From Streptomyces chilikensis (lineage in GTDB: Bacteria; Actinomycetota; Actinomycetes; Streptomycetales; Streptomycetaceae), in assembly GCF_001642695.1 (NCBI RefSeq), contig NZ_LWCC02000005.1, forward strand, positions 4,254,554 through 4,288,529: a stretch of 33,976 nt of DNA, written 5' to 3'. The translations under genes were made by a program, and so were the position numbers. Every line of letters starts with the position of its first letter. Position 1 is the first letter of the stretch. Of the stretch, positions 23,053-29,265 are shown one piece after another. The notes under the pieces are model-generated. The model saw only the letters and a list, made by a program, of their open reading frames with translations, had not been told where the DNA came from and made no database searches.

Positions 23053-24093
23053 GTGATCGTCTGGATCAACGGCGCGTTCGGCGCGGGCAAGTCCAGCACC
23101 GCGAGAGAGCTGCTGGACCTGATGCCCGACAGCGCGCTCTTCGATCCCGAGGTGGTCGGCGGCGCGCTCACCCGCATGCTGCCACCCAAGCACCTCGCCG
23201 GGATCGACGATTACCAGGACCTGCCGATCTGGCGGCGGCTGGTGGTGGACACCGCGGCCGCGATGCTCTCGGAGCTGGGCGGCACCCTGGTCGTTCCCAT
23301 GACCCTGCTGCGCCAGGAGTACCGCGACGAGATCTTCGGCGCTCTCGCCGCGCGCCGGATCACCGTCCGCCATGTGGTGCTCACTCCGGCGGAAACGATT
23401 CTCCGTCAGCGGATAGCGGACGCGGAGGCACCGGACGCACTGCCCGACGCACAGCGGCGTGTACGCCGGTGGCGCCAGGACCACATCGAGCCCTACCTGG
23501 CCGCGCTCGGCTCCTGGCTGGCCGCCGACGCCCATCCCGTGGACAACGGCCCGCTCACCCCCCAGCAGACCGCGGCCCGGATAGCGCGGGCGGTGGGCAG
23601 TGGGGAGGCCGCCGTCTGCGACATCGTGCAGACCCCCGAGCCGAGCGCCGAGACGGTGGCCTCCGGGGTCCTGCTCTTCGACCAGCAGGACCGCTTCCTG
23701 CTGGTCGACCCCACCTACAAGCCGGGGTGGGAGTTCCCCGGCGGGGTGGTCGAACGGGGCGAGGCGCCCGCGCGGGCGGGGGTGCGGGAGGTGGCCGAGG
23801 AGACCGGGCTGCGCCTGGGGGAGGAACCGCGGCTGCTGGTGGTCGACTGGGAGTCGCCGCGGCCCCCGGGATACGGCGGACTGCGGTTCCTGTTCGACGG
23901 CGGACGGCTGCGCGGCGACGACGCCGCCCGCGTGCTGCTGCCCGGTCCCGAACTGCGCGGCTGGCGGTTCGTCACCGAGGCGGAGGCCGCCGAACTGATG
24001 CCGCCGGTGCGGTTCCGCCGGCTCCAGTGGGCGCTGCGCGCGCGGGAACGGGGCGCGGCGATGTACCTGGAGGCGGGAGAGCCGGTGGGGTGA
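23053..24093 (+). CDS. TmrB-like P-loop ATPase fused to a Nudix hydrolase
   Basis: A 346-aa two-domain protein. Residues 1-170 begin MIVWINGAFGAGKSSTAREL with Walker A GAFGAGKS at 7-14 and continue with FDPEVVGGALTRMLPP, DDYQDLPIWRRL and LVVPMTLLRQEYRDEIFG; this closely follows the pattern of Bacillus TmrB, the ATP-binding tunicamycin-resistance protein. Residues 195-346 are a Nudix domain with a complete Nudix box at about 230-254 (GGVVERGE, then REVAEETGL). The fusion suggests coupled kinase and nucleotide or nucleoside-sugar hydrolysis, possibly detoxification or repair; this is inference. GTG start with GGGGG upstream. A hairpin follows the stop codon directly. Confidence 0.88.
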   Translation: MIVWINGAFGAGKSSTARELLDLMPDSALFDPEVVGGALTRMLPPKHLAGIDDYQDLPIWRRLVVDTAAAMLSELGGTLVVPMTLLRQEYRDEIFGALAARRITVRHVVLTPAETILRQRIADAEAPDALPDAQRRVRRWRQDHIEPYLAALGSWLAADAHPVDNGPLTPQQTAARIARAVGSGEAAVCDIVQTPEPSAETVASGVLLFDQQDRFLLVDPTYKPGWEFPGGVVERGEAPARAGVREVAEETGLRLGEEPRLLVVDWESPRPPGYGGLRFLFDGGRLRGDDAARVLLPGPELRGWRFVTEAEAAELMPPVRFRRLQWALRARERGAAMYLEAGEPVG

Positions 24094-24113
24094 CCCGCCG
24101 CCGTCACGGCGGG
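24094..24113 (+). terminator. Hairpin after the TmrB-Nudix gene
   Basis: CCCGCCG (24094-24100) and CGGCGGG (24107-24113) form a perfect 7-bp stem with a 6-nt loop starting directly after the stop codon. It would separate the CHAT gene from upstream transcription. Confidence 0.5.
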
Positions 24114-24222
24114 CCGGCCCACCGCGACGGCGTCCGCCGCGACGGGGCCGCCGAGGTGGGTCCGCCGCCCGCGGGGCGGGTCCGCCGCGCCGGGTCCGCG
24201 GGCGCCGCCGCCGCAGGCCCGG

Positions 24223-25653
24223 GTGACGGGCTGGGTGGCGCAGGCGCTGCGGGCCCGGGCGGCCGGCTCGCGCCGGGGCGTGCTCCAGGCCTGCCGGCGC
24301 GGACTGGACGTGCTCGACGAGCACCGGACCACGCTGGGCGCGCCGGAGTTGCGGGCCCGGGTGTCCGAGCAGGGCGCCGAGCTGGCGGCGCTGGCCCAGG
24401 AGGCGGCGCTGGCGTCCGGCGGTGCGCGGCGGCTGCTGGAGTGGAGCGAGCGGTGGCGGGCCGCCGCGCTCGCGGCGCCGGCCGCCCGGCCGCCCGAGGA
24501 TCCGGGACTGCTGGCGGACCTGACGTCGTTCCGGGAGATCGCCTCCCGCGCCGAGGAGGCGCGCCGTGACGGGCGCCCGGTGCCCGCGCTGGAGCGGGAG
24601 CAGCGGCGTCTGGAGCGGGAGATCCGGGCACGGACCCTGCGGGCGCGGGGCGGCGGCGCGGGCGACGGCAGACGGCTGGACCCGGCGGCGCTGGTGGAGC
24701 GGCTGGAGCGCGACGGCGGACAGCTGGTGGAGCTGGTGGTGCTGGACGACCGGGTCCGGGTGCTGCTGTGCGGCGGCGGCCGGGTGCGGAGGTTCGCGGG
24801 CGGGCGGCTGTCGCGCGCGGTGGCGGAGGCGGAGCTGGTGCAGGCGGGGCTGCGGCGGCTGGCCCATCCCGGTGGGGCGGCCCGGCTGCCGCTGCTGGAG
24901 GCCGCCGGGCGGCGGCTGGAGGAGCTGCTGCTCGGGGAGGCGGCCGCGGAGCTCGGCCCGGGGCCGGTCGTGGTGGTGCCGCCGGGGAGGCTGCACCGGG
25001 TGCCGTGGGCGCTGCTGCCGTCGTTGCGGGAGCGGGTGGTGAGCGTCTCCCCGTCCGCGGGGACCTGGCTGCGCGCGCGGGAGACCGCGCCGCCGCCGAC
25101 GGGCCGGCACGTCCTGGTGCGCGGGCCCGGGCTGGCGACGGGCGGCGCCGAGGTGCCGGAACTGACCGACCTGTACGGGCGGCTGACCCTGCTGGAGGGG
25201 GACGGGGCGCGGGCCGGGGCGGTGCTGCGCGCGCTGGACGGGGCGTCGCTGTCGCACATCGCCGCGCACGGCGTGTTCCGCGCCGACAACCCGCTCTTCT
25301 CGTCGCTGCGGCTGGCCGACGGGCCGTTGACCGTGCACGACTTCGAGCGGCTGGAGCGCAGCCCGTACCGGCTCATCCTGTCCAGCTGCGACACGGCGCG
25401 GCTGGCGCCGGTCGGCGCGGACGAACTGCTGGGCCTGGTGACGGCGTTGCTGCCGCTGGGCACGGCGGGCGTGGTGGCGAGCAGCGCCCCGGTGAACGAC
25501 GCGGCGGTGGTTCCGCTGATGCTGGCGCTGCACAAGGGGCTGGCCTGCGGGCTGTCGCTGGCCGAGGCGCTGCGCGACGCCCGCGCGGCCCTTCCGGGTG
25601 ACGCGGTGCACCAGGCCACCGGGTGGGCGTTCACCGCCTTCGGGGCCGCCTGA
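24223..25653 (+). CDS. CHAT-domain (caspase-like) protein, apparently N-terminally truncated
   Basis: A 476-aa frame ending in a CHAT domain with the caspase-type dyad His349 (SHIAAHGVFR) and Cys389 (LILSSCDTARL), followed by DELLGLVTALLPLGTAGVVASS. Before it lies helical sequence (residues 1-140) that resembles the end of the TPR region of the long (about 800-1000 aa) CHAT proteins of Streptomyces. The frame has no ATG, and no start codon with a ribosome site, at or upstream of 24223; it stays open upstream through repetitive GC-rich sequence to the preceding gene. The 5' part thus seems lost, while the protease half is intact. It may be a relic or a short, constitutively exposed protease. 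CHAT proteins cleave partners in defence or cell-death settings. Confidence 0.75.
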   Translation: MTGWVAQALRARAAGSRRGVLQACRRGLDVLDEHRTTLGAPELRARVSEQGAELAALAQEAALASGGARRLLEWSERWRAAALAAPAARPPEDPGLLADLTSFREIASRAEEARRDGRPVPALEREQRRLEREIRARTLRARGGGAGDGRRLDPAALVERLERDGGQLVELVVLDDRVRVLLCGGGRVRRFAGGRLSRAVAEAELVQAGLRRLAHPGGAARLPLLEAAGRRLEELLLGEAAAELGPGPVVVVPPGRLHRVPWALLPSLRERVVSVSPSAGTWLRARETAPPPTGRHVLVRGPGLATGGAEVPELTDLYGRLTLLEGDGARAGAVLRALDGASLSHIAAHGVFRADNPLFSSLRLADGPLTVHDFERLERSPYRLILSSCDTARLAPVGADELLGLVTALLPLGTAGVVASSAPVNDAAVVPLMLALHKGLACGLSLAEALRDARAALPGDAVHQATGWAFTAFGAA

Positions 25654-25664
25654 GGCGCGCGCCG

Positions 25665-26477
25665 TCAGCCTTCGGCCTGCGCCCGTGCCATGGCCAGCAG
25701 TGCCGCGTGGGTCTCGTGGTCGGCCGCGGCGACCAGGCCGTTGGCGCCGGTGTACGGGGGCAGGCCGTCGAGTCCGGTGACCACGCAGCCGGCGGCTTCG
25801 CAGAGGGCGATCCCGGCGGAGAAGTGCACGCTGTCGCGCAGGTCGCCGTCGGTGACGTACGCGGCCCGGCGGCCCGCGGCGACCCAGGCGACGGCCAGGG
25901 TGGTGGAGACGACGCGGGGCCGGAAGCGGGCGGTGAACGCCGGGTCGGTGAGCAGGCGGGCGGCCAGGAAACCGGGGGCGTTGGGGAACGGCGGGTCGAG
26001 GTTGAGGTCGACCAGGCGGGAGCGGGACGAGGGCGTCACATCGCTCTCCGTGCCGTCGCGGGCGAGGAGCCGGGCGCGGCCGGCGCCGGTCCGGTACACC
26101 TCGCCGGTGAAGGGGTCCGCCGTGGCGGCCGCGACCACCCGTCCGCCGTCGCGCAGCGCGACGTTCACGCCGACGAGCATGGTGTGCGCCGCGTAGTTGA
26201 GGGTGCCGCAGAGGGGGTCGACGAGCCACCGGCGCGCGGCCTGCGCCTCCCCGGTGGCGCCGCTCTCCTCACCGGTCACCGGGTCGTCGGGGCGCAGGGT
26301 CCGCAGCACGTCCAGAATGGCCTTCTCGGCGGCCAGGTCCGCCGCGGTGGCGAAGTCCCCGGCTCCCTTGTCGAAGCGTTCCGGCGTGCCGCCGTACATG
26401 TCGCGCACCACCGAGGCCCCCGCCCGCGCGGCGGCGACGGCCACCTGGGCGTCGGTCGGCCCACTCGTCGTCAGCAT
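25665..26477 (-). CDS. Inositol monophosphatase-fold protein with altered metal ligands
   Basis: A 270-aa protein of the IMPase/FBPase superfamily. Family landmarks are present: DKGAGDFATAADLAAEKAI, VTGEESG with Glu70 and Glu71, WLVDPLCGTLNY at 84-95, and AGIALCEAAGC near 221-231. Two usual metal-binding aspartates are changed: DPxDGT reads DPLCGT (Cys90), and the WDxAAG motif reads VHFSAG (His218). Activity is therefore uncertain; it might use another metal set or bind without catalysis. Leaderless start: TATCCT lies 6 nt before the ATG and there is no Shine-Dalgarno sequence. It is convergent with the CHAT gene, 11 bp away. Confidence 0.85.
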   Translation of the reverse strand: MLTTSGPTDAQVAVAAARAGASVVRDMYGGTPERFDKGAGDFATAADLAAEKAILDVLRTLRPDDPVTGEESGATGEAQAARRWLVDPLCGTLNYAAHTMLVGVNVALRDGGRVVAAATADPFTGEVYRTGAGRARLLARDGTESDVTPSSRSRLVDLNLDPPFPNAPGFLAARLLTDPAFTARFRPRVVSTTLAVAWVAAGRRAAYVTDGDLRDSVHFSAGIALCEAAGCVVTGLDGLPPYTGANGLVAAADHETHAALLAMARAQAEG

Positions 26478-26483
26478 CCGGGG

Positions 26484-26489
26484 AGGATA
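26484..26489 (-). promoter_or_regulatory. -10 box for leaderless IMPase-like gene
   Basis: On the minus strand TATCCT is followed by CCCCGG and the ATG. The region before the ATG is the reverse of a ribosome binding site, so translation most likely starts on a leaderless transcript. Confidence 0.5.
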
Positions 26490-26502
26490 CGCCGCCGGCC
26501 GG

Positions 26503-26814
26503 TCACACGCTCGCGAAGGCGGAGACCAACGTGTCGGCGCGCAGCCGGAGTTCGCCGTCGGGAAGTCCGGTGACGGTGACCATCAGCACGTCGGTCCCCC
26601 GGGCGCGGGCGAGCGTGACCTCCAGCTCGGCACGGGTGCCGGCCAACGGGTAGGAGTACCAGCCGTCCGCGCGTCCGTCGTCGGTGTCCTCGGTGCCCGC
26701 CTCGACGGTCACCCAGTCCGTGCCGTCGAAGGCGTAGCCGGCGTAGTGGGAGAGCAACTGGAGGAAGGGCAGCAGGTTGTGGCTCCATATCCAGCCGCTG
26801 ACCGGCTCGGCCAT
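26503..26814 (-). CDS. Conserved-looking small protein, unknown function
   Basis: A 103-aa soluble protein starting MAEPVSGWIWSHNLLPFLQ, with a very good ribosome site (GGGAGGG, 4-5 nt spacing). The composition is balanced, with several Trp and Tyr residues (WIW, HYAGYAFDGTDWVTV, GWYSYPLAG), and strand-rich segments such as LEVTLARARGTDVLMVTVTG and GELRLRADTLVSAF suggest a small alpha/beta fold. I do not recognise the family. It lies just upstream of the IMPase-like gene on the same strand (25 bp apart), though that gene has its own leaderless start, and is divergent from the heme monooxygenase gene. Confidence 0.75.
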   Translation of the reverse strand: MAEPVSGWIWSHNLLPFLQLLSHYAGYAFDGTDWVTVEAGTEDTDDGRADGWYSYPLAGTRAELEVTLARARGTDVLMVTVTGLPDGELRLRADTLVSAFASV

Positions 26815-26905
26815 GTGCCCTCCCGCCGCGGGGGCCGGCCGGCGCGCCCGCCGCGGCCTCCGTCCCCGGAACCCACCTTGCCCGAAACGGCGGCCGTCCG
26901 CGAGC

Positions 26906-26921
26906 CTCCTCGCACGAGGAG
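26906..26921. promoter_or_regulatory. 16-bp palindrome in the divergent region
   Basis: CTCCTCG-CA-CGAGGAG is an inverted repeat of 7-bp arms with a 2-nt centre, too tight for a good RNA hairpin but suited to a dimeric DNA-binding protein. It lies in the 256-bp space between the small unknown gene and the heme monooxygenase gene, about 90 bp upstream of the former. Confidence 0.35.
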
Positions 26922-27070
26922 CGAAAGGGCGTCCGGGCCCCGCCCGGTGAGCCGCGCCGTGAGGCGGTGGCGGCCGAAGCGGTGCGCGCCGGACCCGCGC
27001 GGAGGGGCCGCTCGGCGGCCGCACGCGAGCCGGTTGCGGAACTCCCGGGGCGGTGCGGCAGGATGAGGGC

Positions 27071-27412
27071 ATGAGCGTCGTGAAGATCAACGTACTCAAC
27101 GTGCCGGGCGAGCAGCGGGAGGTGCTGGAGAAGCGCTTCGCCTCCCGGGCGCACGCCGTGGAGAACTCCGACGGGTTCGAGTGGTTCGAACTGCTCCGTC
27201 CCGTCGAGGGCACCGACAACTACCTCGTCTACACCCGCTGGCGTGACGAGGAGTCGTTCCAGGCCTGGATGGAGGGCCCGATGAAGGCCGCCCACCAGGG
27301 GGGCGGCCAGGGCGAGGGCGGCGAGCGGCCGAAGCCGGCCGCGAGCGGGTCCACGCTGTGGTCGTTCGAGGTCGTGCAGCAGGCGGGACGGACCGGCGGA
27401 CAGGACGTCTGA
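27071..27412 (+). CDS. MhuD-type heme-degrading monooxygenase
   Basis: A 113-aa antibiotic-biosynthesis-monooxygenase (ABM) fold protein, close in sequence to mycobacterial MhuD: SVVKINVLNVP, then LEKRFASRAHAVENSDGF, LLRPVEGTDNYLVYTRW and FQAWMEGPMKAAH. The residues important in MhuD fall at the same numbers: Asn7, Arg22, Arg26, Trp66 and His75, the last being the heme iron ligand. It should bind heme in the cytoplasm and open the ring to release iron. The start ATG at 27071 has a purine-rich AGGATGAGGGC before it, which may act as ribosome site or contain a -10-like CAGGAT. A hairpin with tandem repeats follows the gene. Confidence 0.9.
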   Translation: MSVVKINVLNVPGEQREVLEKRFASRAHAVENSDGFEWFELLRPVEGTDNYLVYTRWRDEESFQAWMEGPMKAAHQGGGQGEGGERPKPAASGSTLWSFEVVQQAGRTGGQDV

Positions 27413-27416
27413 GGTA

Positions 27417-27466
27417 CCGGTGCCCGGGGCCCCGGGGTTCCGGGGTTCCGGGGTTCCGGGCACCGG
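27417..27466 (+). terminator. Hairpin with tandem repeats in the loop
   Basis: Bases 27417-27427 pair with 27456-27466 (11 bp), 4 nt after the stop codon of the heme monooxygenase gene. The 28-nt loop is largely three copies of an 8-bp repeat. Confidence 0.6.
27432..27460 (+). repeat. 8-bp tandem repeat CCGGGGTT, 3.6 copies
   Basis: Three perfect units at 27432, 27440 and 27448 and a partial fourth (CCGGG). It is probably a slippage product; copy number may differ between strains. Confidence 0.85.
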
Positions 27467-27564
27467 CGCCCCGGGCCGCCGTCCCGGCGAGGGGCGGCGG
27501 CCGATCGGGCGAATCGGGCGTGGGGGGTGGCGCGGGCCGCCGGTACGCCCGGTAGAGAGGGGCC

Positions 27565-28353
27565 ATGCCGACGAAGAAGCTCAGCGTCAACCGTGCCGCC
27601 CTCGGCCACCGCATCAACTACGCGTTGCGGCATCCCGACCGGGTCCCGCGCCACCTCTCCCGTGCCGCCCGCGACCTGTGGCTGCGCAGCACGTCACCGG
27701 ACCACGTGTCCTACTACCGCGCCGTCATGCGGTCCGACACCCGGGCCGACCCCGACGCGGCGGTGGGCAGCGGCAGCCGGGAGCGCTGGATGGCGCTGGG
27801 AGCCATGCAGTTCGACTACCTCGTCGGTCACGGGCTGCGCCCGGAGCACCGGATGCTCGACATCGGCTGCGGCAACCTGCGGGGCGGCTGGCGTTTCGTC
27901 CGGTACCTCGATCCCGGCCACTACTACGGCATCGACATCTCGCCCGACATCCTGTTCGCCGCGCAGGAGACGATCGTGCGGATGGACCTGCGGGACCGGC
28001 TGCCGGCCCTCACCCCGGTCCGCGACCTCTCGCTGCGCTTCCTGCCGGACGCGTACTTCGACGTGGTGCACGCGCACAGCGTCTTCTCGCACTCCCCGCT
28101 GCAGGTCATCGAGGAGTGCCTGTCCCACGTCGGCAGGGTGCTCGCCCCCGGCGGCTGGTTCGACTTCACCTTCGACCGCACGGAGGGCAAGGAGCACCAC
28201 GTCCTGCGGGAGGACTTCTACTACCGCACGGAGACCCTGCTGGCCCTCGCGGAGAAGCACGGCCTGAAGGCGGACTTCATGGACGACTGGGAGCTCCTGC
28301 CGCACGGCCAGTCGAAGATCCGGGTCTTCCGGCAGTCGGAGCCGTTCGGCTGA
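27565..28353 (+). CDS. Class I SAM-dependent methyltransferase
   Basis: A 262-aa protein with a Rossmann-type methyltransferase core from about residue 90: motif I RMLDIGCGNLRGGWRF, acidic loop YYGIDISPDIL, motif IV-like YFDVVHAHSVFSH and the post-motif LSHVGRVLAPGGWFDFTFD. The N-terminal 70 residues are basic (HRINYALRHPDRVPRHLSRAARDLW) and may contact the substrate or a membrane surface. The target (small molecule, lipid or sugar) is unknown; proteins of this type often modify cell-surface or secondary-metabolite substrates. The ATG is preceded by AGAGAGGGG. The next gene follows 57 bp later. Confidence 0.88.
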   Translation: MPTKKLSVNRAALGHRINYALRHPDRVPRHLSRAARDLWLRSTSPDHVSYYRAVMRSDTRADPDAAVGSGSRERWMALGAMQFDYLVGHGLRPEHRMLDIGCGNLRGGWRFVRYLDPGHYYGIDISPDILFAAQETIVRMDLRDRLPALTPVRDLSLRFLPDAYFDVVHAHSVFSHSPLQVIEECLSHVGRVLAPGGWFDFTFDRTEGKEHHVLREDFYYRTETLLALAEKHGLKADFMDDWELLPHGQSKIRVFRQSEPFG

Positions 28354-28410
28354 AACCGGACCGGGCGGCCGGGACGTCCCTGTGACCGGGTCGAACACCG
28401 AGGAGGTGTC

Positions 28411-29139
28411 ATGACGGTCACGGGAACGAACGGCGAGGTCACGGCAGTGGCGGCCGGGGCCGCGGGCAGTGCCCCGCTCGCTCCGGTTCCGTGGGAGCGG
28501 GTGCGGAGGTTCCGGCTCGGCACCGAGGAGCGCCCGGCACCCGGATGGCGCGGGCGACCGGTCAGGGGTCCGCTCGCGCTCCGGGTGCGGCAGGGCCGCG
28601 GGCGCGGCAGCCTCTTCCCGCCCTGCGCGTTCGTCCGCGTTCCGGCGGTCCCGGACGCGGCCGGCCGGCCCACCGCGGGCGCCGTCTGCGCGGACCCCGG
28701 TCTCACGCGGCCGATCTGCTCGCTCGACCTTCCGGTGCGGACCGGCCGCGAGCACCGCTGGACGGTCCGGGACGCCCGGGGCCGGGAGATCGGGACGATC
28801 CGCAGAGTGCCGGGCAGGTTCCTGCTGTACCCGCGCTCCTGGCGCTTCGAACAGCCCGGCAGGCCGGTGGTCACCGCTCGCACCGAGTGGCTGACCGCGA
28901 ATCCGCTGCGGCTGCTGTGGAGACTGCTCGGCGGGTTCTGGGGCGTGGTCCTGGTGGTGCTCTCCTTCGCGCTGGGCGAGGGCGAGGCCGACCTGGACGA
29001 CGAGGGTCCTCGCGTCCTCGTGTGGCGGACCGGCTTCCGGACGGTCGCGACCTCCCGGGGTTCCTGGAAGTTCCGCGTGCGGGCCGACTGGCTCGACCGG
29101 CGGCTCCTCTTCGCCTTCGCGGTGATCGGCGACCGGTGA
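28411..29139 (+). CDS. Unknown protein with one membrane segment
   Basis: A 242-aa protein. After a flexible Ala/Gly-rich N-terminus come strand-rich segments (RVRRFRLGTEERPAPGWRG; HRWTVRDARGREIGTIRRV; RFLLYPRSWRFEQPGRPVV), a hydrophobic stretch WGVVLVVLSFALGEGEADL near residues 178-196 and more strands to the end. The D-x-x-G-x-x-I-G pattern in the middle loosely recalls LURP-one/scramblase-like barrels, but I would not assign it. The start is well supported by GAGGAGG. It probably follows the methyltransferase in one transcript and is convergent with the beta-helix/AAA gene, with hairpins between. Confidence 0.78.
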   Translation: MTVTGTNGEVTAVAAGAAGSAPLAPVPWERVRRFRLGTEERPAPGWRGRPVRGPLALRVRQGRGRGSLFPPCAFVRVPAVPDAAGRPTAGAVCADPGLTRPICSLDLPVRTGREHRWTVRDARGREIGTIRRVPGRFLLYPRSWRFEQPGRPVVTARTEWLTANPLRLLWRLLGGFWGVVLVVLSFALGEGEADLDDEGPRVLVWRTGFRTVATSRGSWKFRVRADWLDRRLLFAFAVIGDR

Positions 29140-29145
29140 CCGCGA

Positions 29146-29204
29146 CCGCGCGCGGGCAACGCGCGGCGCCGCCACCGCACCCGTCCCACCGGGGTCGGCG
29201 GGAC
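29146..29204. terminator. Two hairpins between convergent genes
   Basis: First stem: CCGCGCG (29146-29152) with CGCGCGG (29160-29166), 7-nt loop, 6 nt after the stop of the upstream plus-strand gene. Second stem: 29183-29190 with 29197-29204, 8 bp with one mismatch and a 6-nt loop. Together they can end transcription from both sides. Confidence 0.5.
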
Positions 29205-29265
29205 CGTCCGGTTCGCCGTCCGGCGCCCACGCCGCGGGCCGCCAGGGAGGACCGGCGCGCGCGCC

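Noticed and set aside
24158-24200. Irregular GGGTCCGC copies before the CHAT frame as a functional repeat array
   Set aside because: Spacing is irregular and the region is low-complexity GC sequence; not a CRISPR or clear iteron array.
22966-26229. Minus-strand open frame of more than 1000 codons opposite the TmrB-Nudix and CHAT genes
   Set aside because: Arg/Pro/Gln-rich shadow of genes with clear catalytic motifs on the other strand.
28411-29139. Assignment of the 242-aa protein to the LURP-one/scramblase family
   Set aside because: Only a loose D-x-x-G pattern supports it; left as unknown.
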